Of a stretch of 64,000 nt of DNA, positions 17,844 through 26,736 are shown in pieces. Position 1 is the stretch's first letter. Each line of letters starts with the position of its first letter. Source of the stretch: Xanthomonas dyei (GTDB lineage: Bacteria; Pseudomonadota; Gammaproteobacteria; Xanthomonadales; Xanthomonadaceae); NCBI RefSeq assembly GCF_002939865.1, contig NZ_MDEE01000002.1:1-64000 (forward strand), read 5' to 3'. Made by a program: the position numbers and the translations under genes. The notes beneath the pieces were generated by a model. That model was not told the origin of the DNA and made no database searches. It saw nothing but the letters and a program-made list of their open reading frames with translations.

Positions 17844-20519
17844 TCAGAGTTTGACGTTGACGCCGAGCATCACGGTGGGGGCCATCTTCCAGGCCGATTG
17901 CACGTATTCCTGATCGCGGCCGATGCGGTACTGGTAGCCCTGGCCGGCCAGATTGAGCACGTCCAGGCTCACCGCCAGCGTGGGCGACACGTCCCAGGCC
18001 AGTTTCAGGTCCAGACGGTCCAGCGGCTGCTGGTAGCGGTTGCGATAGAACTCCTGCTGGCTGCTGTAGTTGGGGTAGCGGTCGTCCCACAGCTCGCCGG
18101 TGCGGCTCCAGGCCAGCGTGCTGCGCAGCGGCCCGCGGGCGTAATTCAGGGTCAGGTTCCACAACTGCCTGGGCTGCTGCGGCAGCACGTCCAGCGTGGT
18201 GCGGGTGCCATCGCCGAGCACCACCGGGTAGTCCACGTGCAGGAACGTCACATTGGCGCCGACCGACAGCCCGGCAAGCGCGGGTAGCCACGGGCCGAGT
18301 TCCTTGATCGCGCCGAGTTCGGCACCGCGCATGCGCACCGGGCGGTCGGTGTTGCGCGGCTGGGTGACCAGCACCTGCTGGCTGTCGATGTCCTGCAGCT
18401 GGCCGTAGCGGAAGATCTCGTTGTCGATGGTCTTGCGGAACAGGGCGATCGACAGCAGGCTGCCGCCGTCGTCGAAGGTCCAGTCGTGGCCAAGGTCCAG
18501 ATTCTGCGAGCGGCGCGGTTGCAGGTCCGGGTTGCCCTGGTTGAGCGTCGGCGGGGTGCTGCCCAACGTGAGCACGCCGCCGTTTAGCGCCATCTGGTCC
18601 AGCCGCGGCCGCCCGATCGAGCGCGAGGCGCCAACGCGCAAGGTGCCGTTGGCGCTGGTCTGCCACTGGCCGGCCAGCGACGGCAGCCAGTTGCGGTAGG
18701 TCCGTTGCGCGCCGACCGCGGTCCACACGTTACCGCTCAGTTGCTGGCCGGTGCTGCCGAAGCGGGTCTGTTCCAGGCGCACGCCACCGGCCAGGCGCCA
18801 GCGTTCGCCGCGCCACTGCGCCTGGGCGAAGCCGGCGCGCACCTGCTCGTCGACGGTGTAACTGCCGCTGTTCTGTGCGGTGGTGTCCACCACCCCACGC
18901 GCCTGGCCGGCAACCGCATCCCAGCGTGCGTCGGCCAGCGCCGGGGCGATGGTGAGCATCGGCATGTTGCAGCCCAGCGCGCAGGTGGGGCTGCCCAGCA
19001 CATCGGCCAGCGAATACGGCAACCCGCTCCAGGTGGTGCGCTGGAACGCGGTCTGCATATGCGTGCGGACCTGTCGCAGGCCCCAGGCCAGGCCCAGTCC
19101 CTGGCTGTCTTCGTCCATGTTGCGACGGAACTCCAGTTGCAGGTCGCTCACTCGCTCGGCGTAGCTCGTGCGCTCCTGCTGGTGGTTGAGGTTGGTGTAG
19201 CGGGTCGGGTCGTCGGCCAGCGCGGGGTTCAGGGGCGCGAATGCGGACAGTTCGCCGCTCCAGTCGAAGGCATAGGCCAGGCGGTTTTGCTGGAAGCGAT
19301 CCCAGGTCTGCGGGTTGTCCACCGTGGCGCGCGAGGTGCTTGCGCGCAGCGCGCCGCGCCACTGCGCCGGCAGCTCGGCCAGCAGTTCGCCGTTGACGCC
19401 GGTCAGGCCGCGCTTCCAACGCAACTGCCCCAGCTCGACGAGCTGGTTGAGGTTGTCCAGCGTGCCGCTTTGCGGGCCGGTGCGGGTCAGGCGCGCGCTG
19501 CTTTGTACCTGCGCGGCCTGGGTGGCGCGGTCGGAGGCCTCGCGCTGGCGGAACGCATACCCGGACACATGGCCGCTGAGTGGGCCGTCGGGCTGCCAAT
19601 CCACGCGCATGCTCACGCTGCGGCGCTCGCGGGTGTTGTCGTAGTTGTACCAGCGCCGTTCGCTGGGCACCGCGTCGCCGACTCCGCCATAGGGCACCGG
19701 AGCGCGCGTGCCGTCGGCGTTGTACCAGTTCAAGGCGCCCCCGTTTTCCTGCTGTGGAACGGAGATCACCCGGCGCCAGAGGCTGACCGCCCCCAGAAAC
19801 GCAAACGCATCGTCGCGGCCGAAGCGCTTGCCCCATTTGAGCTCGCCTTCGCCCACCGGGGTGCGGCCGCCATAGCGTTGCCCCATCAGGTTGGCGCCGC
19901 CCTTGGCCGAGGCGGTCAGCAGGCCGTCCGGGCGGCCGAAGCCGGTGGCGGTGACCAGGTTGGTGACCCCGCCGATCGCGCCGCCGTCGTTTTCCGGCAG
20001 CAGCGACTTCACCACATCGATGCGGTCGACGAAGTTGGCCGGCAGCACATCCATCATGGCCTGGCGGCTGCCGATGTCGTTGCTGGCGAACGCAAAGCCG
20101 TCGATCAGCATGCTGTTGTAGTTGCCGTTGAGGCCGCGCACGGTCACGTAGCGCGGTTCGCCCTGGTATTCCACGGTGCTCACGCCGGTGACGCGGCGCA
20201 ACGCGTCGCCGACGTTGAAATCCGGCAATTGCCCGATGCTGTCGGCGGCCACCGAATCCACGATGGTCGGCGCGGTCTGCTTGGTGGCGATGGCACGGGT
20301 GTTTTGCGACTGGAACGAGGTACGGACCTGCACCGTATCCAGGGTGTGCGCGTCATCCAGGACTGGCGCGTCGGCCTCGACCGGCGTCTGGGCTGCGCTG
20401 GCCGGCCCGGGAAGCCAGCCGATCAAGGCCAGCCCCAACGCCAGCGACAACGCATGCCGGGGCTGCGGGCAAGGCGGTGGGGAGCAATGGGGGTGGGAAT
20501 GAGGTTGCAACGGGCGCAT
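17844..20519 (-). CDS. TonB-dependent outer-membrane receptor
   Basis: An 891-residue outer-membrane active transporter. The signal peptide (core LALGLALIGW, ending SAA) is followed by a TonB-box-like DTVQVRT. The plug domain runs to about residue 185 (SIGQLPDFNVGDALRRVTGV, RGLNGNYNSMLIDG, GGAIGGVTNLVT). A 22-stranded barrel follows, ending VMLGVNVKL. The wording matches the TonB receptor group often paired with carbohydrate use in Xanthomonas. Its promoter faces that of a ROK-family regulator, which likely controls it; the ligand is unknown. Confidence 0.9.
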   Translation of the reverse strand: MRPLQPHSHPHCSPPPCPQPRHALSLALGLALIGWLPGPASAAQTPVEADAPVLDDAHTLDTVQVRTSFQSQNTRAIATKQTAPTIVDSVAADSIGQLPDFNVGDALRRVTGVSTVEYQGEPRYVTVRGLNGNYNSMLIDGFAFASNDIGSRQAMMDVLPANFVDRIDVVKSLLPENDGGAIGGVTNLVTATGFGRPDGLLTASAKGGANLMGQRYGGRTPVGEGELKWGKRFGRDDAFAFLGAVSLWRRVISVPQQENGGALNWYNADGTRAPVPYGGVGDAVPSERRWYNYDNTRERRSVSMRVDWQPDGPLSGHVSGYAFRQREASDRATQAAQVQSSARLTRTGPQSGTLDNLNQLVELGQLRWKRGLTGVNGELLAELPAQWRGALRASTSRATVDNPQTWDRFQQNRLAYAFDWSGELSAFAPLNPALADDPTRYTNLNHQQERTSYAERVSDLQLEFRRNMDEDSQGLGLAWGLRQVRTHMQTAFQRTTWSGLPYSLADVLGSPTCALGCNMPMLTIAPALADARWDAVAGQARGVVDTTAQNSGSYTVDEQVRAGFAQAQWRGERWRLAGGVRLEQTRFGSTGQQLSGNVWTAVGAQRTYRNWLPSLAGQWQTSANGTLRVGASRSIGRPRLDQMALNGGVLTLGSTPPTLNQGNPDLQPRRSQNLDLGHDWTFDDGGSLLSIALFRKTIDNEIFRYGQLQDIDSQQVLVTQPRNTDRPVRMRGAELGAIKELGPWLPALAGLSVGANVTFLHVDYPVVLGDGTRTTLDVLPQQPRQLWNLTLNYARGPLRSTLAWSRTGELWDDRYPNYSSQQEFYRNRYQQPLDRLDLKLAWDVSPTLAVSLDVLNLAGQGYQYRIGRDQEYVQSAWKMAPTVMLGVNVKL

Positions 20520-20568
20520 GGCACGATCCGACGTCGGGCGGCCCCGAGGTGGCGCCGCAGGCGGATTA

Positions 20569-20585
20569 AATTAAGCTTCTTAATT
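20569..20585. promoter_or_regulatory. palindromic operator candidate
   Basis: AATTAAG-CTT-CTTAATT is a perfect 7-bp inverted repeat with a 3-bp spacer. It is AT-rich in otherwise GC-rich DNA and lies 10 bp before the ROK gene, in its divergent gap with the receptor gene. It is a plausible binding site for the ROK regulator controlling both genes. Confidence 0.55.
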
Positions 20586-20594
20586 AAAACGATT

Positions 20595-21779
20595 ATGACA
20601 ACGACAGAGCTTTCGCCGCGCATGCCTTCCTTCTTCGCAAACGCGGCCATCCGTGCGCATTACCGTCGCCGTGGCGATGGCCATGCCGCCGGCGCCAGCG
20701 AGCGCCTGCTGCTGGACTTGATTCGCCGTGACGGCCAGGTAGCGCGCGCCGATCTGCCGCGTGCCAGCGGGCTCAGCGTGCCCGGCACCAAGGGCATCAT
20801 CGACCCGCTGGTGGCCCATGGCCTGCTGCAGCTGGGGCCGTCGCTGCGGCGTGGCCGCGGCCAGCCCAGCGCGCAGGTGAGTCTGGTGCCCGGCTATGCG
20901 TACAGCATCGGGGTGTCGTTGATGGTCGATGGCATCGCGGTGGTGTTGATCGACTTCGCCGGGCAGCTGCGTGGCCAACACCAGTACACCGCCTTCCCGC
21001 TGACCCTGGAGGTGGTGCGCGCGCACTTGCCTGTGCTGGTGGAGGCGGTGCTGCAGGCGGCCGGCGTGGACCGGCAGCGTGTGTTCGGCGTCGGTTTGAG
21101 CATGACCGGGCCGCGGATCGGCGATGGAACCCGGGTCAATCCGCCGCTGTCGCTGGCAGCGGAATGGATGCAGGTCGAGCTGGACCGGTTGGTCGCCGAC
21201 TGCCTCCAGCTGCCGGTCTGGATGGACAACGATGCCCACTGCGCCGCGCTGGCCGAAGCGGTGTACGGGGTAGGGCGGCAATCGCCGGATCTGGTCTATC
21301 TGTACATCGCCGATGGCTTTGCCGCGGGCGTGATCGCGGCGGGCAGCGTGCGCCGCGGGGCGCATGCGAATGCGGGCGAACTCGGCCGCATCTCCGCCAT
21401 TACCGGCATGCCGCGGCCCACCCTGGAAAGCCTGCGTCAGGCGCTGGTCGCCGACGGCCATGTGCTGCCGGACCTGCACGCCATGCTTCAGCACTACGAC
21501 GCTGGGTGGCCGCAGATCGATGCCTGGCTGGATCTGGTGCAACCGACCGTGACCCTGGCGGTGGCCGCCATCATCGCGTTGATCGACCCGCCGACGGTCG
21601 TCTTCGGCGCGCGCCTGCCGGCCGATCTGGCGCAGCGGCTGATCGCCCGCATCGCCTTCGAATCGGCGCCGCGGCGTGGCGTTGCATCGCCGTATCCATC
21701 CTTGCTGGTGGGGCAGGTGCAGGCACAGGCCACGGTGCTGGGCGCGGCCATGTTGCCGTTCAAGGAAACCCTGTTCTAG
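20595..21779 (+). CDS. ROK family transcriptional regulator
   Basis: A 394-residue regulator with an N-terminal winged helix-turn-helix (about residues 30-85, LLLDLIRRDGQVARADLPRA). A ROK sugar-binding domain follows (GVSLMVDGIAVVLIDFAGQL, MDNDAHCAALAEAVYG). The zinc motif CxCGxxGCxE usual in ROK proteins is absent; the region reads ANAGELGRISAITGM. That suggests loss of kinase-type chemistry and a pure sensor role. ATG 20595 follows a palindromic AT-rich site at once. The divergent TonB-dependent receptor is its probable target. Confidence 0.88.
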   Translation: MTTTELSPRMPSFFANAAIRAHYRRRGDGHAAGASERLLLDLIRRDGQVARADLPRASGLSVPGTKGIIDPLVAHGLLQLGPSLRRGRGQPSAQVSLVPGYAYSIGVSLMVDGIAVVLIDFAGQLRGQHQYTAFPLTLEVVRAHLPVLVEAVLQAAGVDRQRVFGVGLSMTGPRIGDGTRVNPPLSLAAEWMQVELDRLVADCLQLPVWMDNDAHCAALAEAVYGVGRQSPDLVYLYIADGFAAGVIAAGSVRRGAHANAGELGRISAITGMPRPTLESLRQALVADGHVLPDLHAMLQHYDAGWPQIDAWLDLVQPTVTLAVAAIIALIDPPTVVFGARLPADLAQRLIARIAFESAPRRGVASPYPSLLVGQVQAQATVLGAAMLPFKETLF

Positions 21780-21833
21780 CGCAGACGATGCCGCTTGCCT
21801 GCAGGGACGACAGCGTTGGGCGTGCGGCATCGT

Positions 21834-21858
21834 TTCGCATTGCGATGGCAGATTTCGC
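21834..21858 (+). promoter_or_regulatory. perfect PIP box upstream of the GDPD-domain gene
   Basis: TTCGC (21834-21838), 15 nt, TTCGC (21854-21858). This is the HrpX-responsive plant-inducible-promoter consensus. It lies 64 bp before the ATG. At the expected -10 distance only a partial match (TACTGG at 21891) is seen. Confidence 0.75.
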
Positions 21859-21922
21859 CCCGGTCGGGCATTGTCATATGGCATTCGGTCTACTGGCCGC
21901 CACCAGTGCTCCGGAGCGCATC

Positions 21923-24073
21923 ATGCGTATTAGTCCTTCGCAACTGTCCGTCCCGCCCGCCGCCGCGTTGGCAACGCCCACGCACGCCACTCCAAGCACG
22001 CCAGCGAACGTGCCGCACCTGCCCGGCGGCAACCAGCCGCCGGGGACGCGCCCGCGTCGCCGCGGCGCCAACGTGCCGCCGCTGGTGCCCTTGCCCGACA
22101 GCGCGATGACCGGCGCGCAGGCGCTGGTGGCGATCGATGGGGAGTTCTCCGAGCAGCGCCTGGTCGAAGTGCAGGCCAGGCAGATCACCGTGCAGGCCGC
22201 GCAAAGCACGCTTTCCAAGTATCTCGCGCAGGCGGGCACGGCCCGGAACGGGGACAGCATCGCGGAACGCTTTGCCGCCGGAACGCTGCAGCCGGTCTAC
22301 CTGGATAGCGCCGCGTTCACTGCCATGGCGCGCGGCCTGTCCGGGCGCGCACGCGCAGCGGCAGGCCCGGTGCTGGTGGATGCGGAGCACGGGCGCATCA
22401 TCTTCGATCTGAAGCGCGCCTTTGCCGCGGGCGACCACTTCAGCGATCCAGCGCTCAGCGCATTGCGCAAGGCGCTGGATCTGCCTGGTCTTGGACTGGC
22501 CACGCCGGACTGGCTACAGCCGGGATCATCCGCACCGCCGCGTCGCAAGTTGCAGCAGGCCGCGCAGTACCACGGCCACGAGGTGCCGGCGCAGGATGGC
22601 GGCGCGGCCTTCTTCAAAGCCAACGACCATCATCTGGTGGCCGGTAAGCAGGCGTTGCTGCGCAAGCACCGCAAGGAGCTGATCCACGAGAACTATTTCC
22701 AGGCGCCCAGCACGCGCGCGCTGGGCAAGGACGTGATGGTGCACCGGGGCTTGTTCGACAACCATGCCGGCATTCCGGAGAACTCGCTTGCCGCCATCGA
22801 TCGCGCCTACGAACAGGGTTATCGCAATCTGGAGCTGGATGTCGAAGTCAGCGCCGACGGCGTGCCGGTGCTGATGCACGACTTCAGCATCGGCCGCATG
22901 ACCGACGACCCGCAGAACCGGCTGGTATCGCAGGTGCCGTTCGCGCAATTGCGTCAGATGCCGCTGGTGATCCGCAACCCGGTCGATGGCAACTTCGTCA
23001 AGACCGACCAAGCCATTGCTGCCGTGGAGCAGGCGCTGGAGCACGTGTTGCAAAAGCCCGAGGCCATGTCGGTCGCACTCGATTGCAAGGAAGACACCGC
23101 CGAGCCGGTAGCGATGCTGCTGATGCGTCGGCCGGAGCTGCGCAAGGCCGCGGCGATCAAGCTGTATGCCAAGTACTACACCGGCGGTTTCGATCAATTT
23201 GTGGCCAATCTGTACACGCACTACCAGATCAATCCGCTGCACTCGCAGGATGCGCCACGCCGTGCCGCGCTCGATCGCCTGCTGTCCAAGATCAATGTGG
23301 TGCCGGTCTTCAGCCAGGGCATGCTGGCCGACCAGCAGCTGCGCGATTTCTTCCCCGGCAAGGACACCGGGCCGGAAGGATTGGCCGACACGGCAGTGCA
23401 ATGGCTGGAAAGCTGGAACAGGATGCGCCCGGTCATCGTGGAGGCGGTGGCCACCAATGCGGACACCGATGCGGGCAAGGCCATGGAATTGACACGCACA
23501 CGCCTGCGCCAGCCCGACTCGGCTTACGCGCAAGCGGCATTTTCGTCCGGCTACCGTTACGAGGATTTCTCCCTGCCGCGCGCCAACCACGAAAAGGATT
23601 ACTACGTCTGGCGCAATTTCGGCGAGATGCAGAAGCTCAGCAACGAAGCCTTCGGGATCCAGCGCACCACGGCCGGTGCCTTTCGCGATGCCGGCGAGAG
23701 CCTGCTGACCGACCAGCCGGAAGAAGAACTCCTGGCCCTGCTGGAAAACCGCACGCTGGCGCGTGGCCATACCGGCATGGAACTGGATCTGCCGCCGGAG
23801 ACCCCCATCGACAGCGCGCGCGATGCGCAGATCGTGCAGCAGCGCAGCAGCGAATTCCGCGCCGCATCCAAGCCGGCCGACCCGGCCCTGGTGGCGGCAG
23901 TGCGCGAAGGTCGCGTCCTGGACCGTAGCGTAGAGCTCCAGCACGATCCCGCCGCACGGCGCGCGGTCGATGCCCGCGCCGAATCGCTGGGGCGACTGAA
24001 CGCGCAGTATCGCGGCGCACCGGTGAGCCACTATCTCAACGCGCAGGCCGAACAGATCGAACCCGAGCAGTGA
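21923..24073 (+). CDS. predicted type III effector with glycerophosphodiester phosphodiesterase (GDPD) domain
   Basis: A 716-residue protein with no signal peptide and a Ser/Pro/Ala/Thr-rich N-terminus (MRISPSQLSVPPAAALATPT), as in type III substrates. A GDPD-type core spans about residues 270-520. VHRGLFDNHAGIPENSLAAI supplies His274, LELDVE supplies Glu304 and Asp306, and LMHDFS supplies His319: the four residues that bind metal and catalyse in GDPD enzymes. N- and C-terminal parts of about 270 and 200 residues are not recognised. A perfect PIP box lies 64 bp upstream. I cannot assign a Xop name. The expected target is a phosphodiester headgroup or lipid in the plant cell; this is inference. 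Confidence 0.75.
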   Translation: MRISPSQLSVPPAAALATPTHATPSTPANVPHLPGGNQPPGTRPRRRGANVPPLVPLPDSAMTGAQALVAIDGEFSEQRLVEVQARQITVQAAQSTLSKYLAQAGTARNGDSIAERFAAGTLQPVYLDSAAFTAMARGLSGRARAAAGPVLVDAEHGRIIFDLKRAFAAGDHFSDPALSALRKALDLPGLGLATPDWLQPGSSAPPRRKLQQAAQYHGHEVPAQDGGAAFFKANDHHLVAGKQALLRKHRKELIHENYFQAPSTRALGKDVMVHRGLFDNHAGIPENSLAAIDRAYEQGYRNLELDVEVSADGVPVLMHDFSIGRMTDDPQNRLVSQVPFAQLRQMPLVIRNPVDGNFVKTDQAIAAVEQALEHVLQKPEAMSVALDCKEDTAEPVAMLLMRRPELRKAAAIKLYAKYYTGGFDQFVANLYTHYQINPLHSQDAPRRAALDRLLSKINVVPVFSQGMLADQQLRDFFPGKDTGPEGLADTAVQWLESWNRMRPVIVEAVATNADTDAGKAMELTRTRLRQPDSAYAQAAFSSGYRYEDFSLPRANHEKDYYVWRNFGEMQKLSNEAFGIQRTTAGAFRDAGESLLTDQPEEELLALLENRTLARGHTGMELDLPPETPIDSARDAQIVQQRSSEFRAASKPADPALVAAVREGRVLDRSVELQHDPAARRAVDARAESLGRLNAQYRGAPVSHYLNAQAEQIEPEQ

Positions 24074-24234
24074 GATTGGTCAAGCGCTGCTGTGCCAAGT
24101 ACGCATGCCGGCATGCCGCCGCACCACCCGGCTGGGCGCTCTGCCACCAGCCGGCGACCACGCAGCGTCTTTCGACCAAGACGATCGTCCTCATCGCGTT
24201 CGATCGCTTGCCCGATGGCGGCAAGGGGCTGCTG

Positions 24235-24500
24235 CGTGACACCTGTGCGCGTTGGGTGCTGAAGGAGATGGACCAACCTTAGGCGGTGCGCCCGCTGCCG
24301 CTGCGGGCGATTTCAGGATCCCGCGCAGCTGGTCAACCACCGGTTCTTCCAGATCTCCACCGTCGAGCAGGAAGGGTTGGCGTTGTTCGAAACCGGCGCC
24401 ATCCCGGTTTGCTGTCGCACGACGACAATGTCGTCGTCATTGCCTGGATGCTGGATCCGAAGTGGGTACGCCAATCGGATCAAAACGTCGATATATCGAC
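24235..24500 (+). pseudogene. decayed glutathione S-transferase-like gene fragment
   Basis: Three adjoining reading frames together spell a GST N-terminal domain. ARWVLKEMDQP is followed by TAG where Tyr is expected, then AVRPLPLRA. After a frameshift comes RFQDPAQLVNHRFF and TVEQEGLALFETGAIP. After a second shift comes GLLSHDDNVVVIAWML. In intact relatives these join as one segment. No C-terminal domain is recognisable. It is a dead core-genome gene caught between two effector genes. Confidence 0.6.
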
Positions 24501-24721
24501 GGTGATCGTCGCTGCAAGCGCGACGGTGTGGACGGGGAGGCGAAGACACGGTCGACGGCAGGCACATTTCATCGCTACACAGAATGCGATATTCCGTTTC
24601 GGAATAATCATTTCGCAATTGATGCATCGCAGATCTCGGGCTTGATGTCATTTTCGAGTCACTGACGACGATGATGTATGCCGAAAGGCGAACGTGGATG
24701 CCTCTGGGTGCATCCAACCAC

Positions 24722-24746
24722 CTCGCTTGCACGCTGATAAGTTCGC
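24722..24746 (+). promoter_or_regulatory. imperfect PIP box upstream of the XopM-like gene
   Basis: CTCGC (24722-24726), 15 nt, TTCGC (24742-24746): one mismatch to the consensus. It lies 139 bp before the ATG at 24886. The same variant (CTCGC-N15-TTCGC) precedes the candidate effector at 29214. No good -10 box was found at the standard distance. Confidence 0.5.
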
Positions 24747-24885
24747 TCCGTCATTGCCCGGATCGTTGATGGGGGCACGTGCGCCAGACCGTGGCTGTCT
24801 GCTGCACGTCGGCCGTGGTGTCGCCTCGATCGCGCATCACCCGGCCAACAGCGACTCCGACGCTGCAAGCGAGGTTGGTACCGTC

Positions 24886-26592
24886 ATGCGTCCGTCAAAT
24901 GATGTGCCGGCTGCCACTGCCGCACGTCAGCAGCCCGCAAGCCCGGGCGGCAGCACGCCGCTCTTCCCACCACAGCGAGGACATGCCGTGACGAAGACCA
25001 CTTCAACCAGCGCTTCCCAGCCAGTGCAAGTAAACCGCTCAGACGTGGTGATCGAAATGCCGCCGCCGCAGCAGCCCAACCAGACGCAGTCATTCTCAGC
25101 GAACCCTGCACTGTCTGGCTTGGTTCGCAGACCTCCCGGAAGACGCAATACTTCGGAAGGCGGCAATGGGTCTGGCAGCGCCGTCGACAAAGAAAAGCAC
25201 TCCGGCCAAAGCCCCCTGCTCCATCACGCGGCCGGGTCGATCTTGCATAGCGAAGAGGAGGAAATCGAGATCTTCCACAGCGCCAGAGAGTTCCCGGAAC
25301 CACCGGAAACACGCCCTGTCTCTCACGAACAAGCCGACCCGCCCGTCGTGGCGTTGCACCCGCCCGCGACGACCATTGCACCTGCGGCAGCAACCGGTGC
25401 AACCACAACTGCCGAGCGTCTGGCCGCGCTGGCCGCATCGGTCGGAACCGGAGCGGTGCGTGGCGTGCGCACCGCACTTGGACCGACCGCAGCGGCAGTG
25501 GCGTCCGCTGCACGTGGCGTGCACCTGATCAATTTCGACAAACAGTACCTGGGCGCTGCGATGGGGCATCTGGTGCATCAGGCGACGTCCGTTGGAACGA
25601 CCACCTTCGCGCGCGAATTGCTGGGCGAAGGATTGTTCGCCGCCTTCCGTCAACTCCCACCCGAAGCGGTCGTTGCGCTGCAGGCGGTGTCGGGCACGCT
25701 GCAGATGGCGCTGCATACGCTGCGAGCCAACCGCGAGAACCGCAATCCAGACGCGGCTGCGCGAGGTTTCCACAATCTCAGTCTGGAACAGTGGAATGCC
25801 TTATCCAGCGACGAACAGGCCAACAAGAGAGCTGAGCAAAAGCATTACTCGGAGCTGGTCACCCGTCTGGCATTGGGCGGCATCCTGAGCAACATCGCAG
25901 TGGGTGCGGCCGGCAAGTCGGCCGGCCAGCCGGAGATGGCTGCCAGACTGCTGGCCAGCGACGTGAAGATTGCCGCGTATGCCGCAGCGCGCGATACGAT
26001 CCAGGCAACATTCCGCATGGTGGGAATGCGCGGCCCCACCAACGGTGGCATCAGCGATCCGCATATCACCAGTGCCGGAAGGTTCTACGGCATGGCCAAC
26101 GTGCTGACCAATCTGACGGCCAACGAACTGTCTTCGCCAGACCTTGCAACCGCACGGCAACGCTGGGCAGGCCTGAATTCGCCTTTCAACAAGGGCCGGG
26201 CGACCAATGTGATCGTGCGTCAATCCGCAGTATCGGCAGCATTGAATCTCGCCATGGAAACGCTGGATTGGCTCAATGTGACCCAGCATGAAGCCGATGA
26301 GGCCGGCACACAGCAATTCCTGGACCCAGCACTCAAGGGCAAGCGCGAGGACTACGCGCGTGTCATGGACCAGTCGATCACACGCACCGCTGCAATCAAC
26401 TCCAATATCGCACTCGGCACCGCCATCAATATGATCGGCGCTTGGGTCGGGTTATCGCCTACACGCAGCGCGTTGCTCTCCAATACGGTATCCGGGGTTG
26501 CCGCCGGCATGCAGTACAAGACCATCGGTGCGACCTGGCAGGCAGAGGCGGCCGTTCGCGAGGCTGAGGCGCTTCGTTCGCAGGCTGAGTAA
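24886..26592 (+). CDS. XopM-like candidate type III effector
   Basis: A 568-residue protein from ATG 24886; the frame is open further left to 24694, but that part precedes or overlaps the promoter. The first 220 residues are Ser/Pro/Gln-rich and disordered-looking, typical of a secretion signal. The rest is Ala-rich helical with several hydrophobic stretches. An acidic run followed by EIEIFHSARE (about residues 122-134) resembles an FFAT motif that binds VAP proteins. XopM of Xanthomonas, encoded next to hpa2/hpaH, is reported to use such motifs. Position and motif suggest XopM, but I cannot align the full sequences here. Confidence 0.55.
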   Translation: MRPSNDVPAATAARQQPASPGGSTPLFPPQRGHAVTKTTSTSASQPVQVNRSDVVIEMPPPQQPNQTQSFSANPALSGLVRRPPGRRNTSEGGNGSGSAVDKEKHSGQSPLLHHAAGSILHSEEEEIEIFHSAREFPEPPETRPVSHEQADPPVVALHPPATTIAPAAATGATTTAERLAALAASVGTGAVRGVRTALGPTAAAVASAARGVHLINFDKQYLGAAMGHLVHQATSVGTTTFARELLGEGLFAAFRQLPPEAVVALQAVSGTLQMALHTLRANRENRNPDAAARGFHNLSLEQWNALSSDEQANKRAEQKHYSELVTRLALGGILSNIAVGAAGKSAGQPEMAARLLASDVKIAAYAAARDTIQATFRMVGMRGPTNGGISDPHITSAGRFYGMANVLTNLTANELSSPDLATARQRWAGLNSPFNKGRATNVIVRQSAVSAALNLAMETLDWLNVTQHEADEAGTQQFLDPALKGKREDYARVMDQSITRTAAINSNIALGTAINMIGAWVGLSPTRSALLSNTVSGVAAGMQYKTIGATWQAEAAVREAEALRSQAE

Positions 26593-26689
26593 GAGAGCGG
26601 CCTGTAAACATCGCGGGGGGCGTCACGCAGGTGCGATTGGCGCACTTAGAACCGACGTTTATCGACGTTACATTTCGTCTCAGGACAAC

Positions 26690-26736
26690 AGACGCGCCCG
26701 CCTGGCGGTGAGCACAGTCGTTTTGTTAGCTGCTCT
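26690..26736. mobile_element. MITE-like element, partial copy 2
   Basis: GACGCGCCCGCCTGGCGGTG through GTTTTGTTAGCTGCTCT matches the right end of the repeat family. The left half is replaced by unrelated sequence. The stop codon of the small leftward frame at 26726-26953 lies in this end sequence. Confidence 0.55.

Noticed and set aside
18705-20594. long 5' extension of the ROK gene frame
   Set aside because: Antisense of the TonB-dependent receptor; the true start is the ATG at 20595, right after a palindromic site.
21164-21922. 5' extension of the GDPD-domain gene frame
   Set aside because: It runs out of frame through the ROK gene and over the PIP box; ATG 21923 begins a typical effector N-terminus.
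22526-24031. 501-codon leftward open frame opposite the GDPD gene
   Set aside because: Composition is that of a shadow frame; the rightward strand carries all GDPD catalytic motifs.
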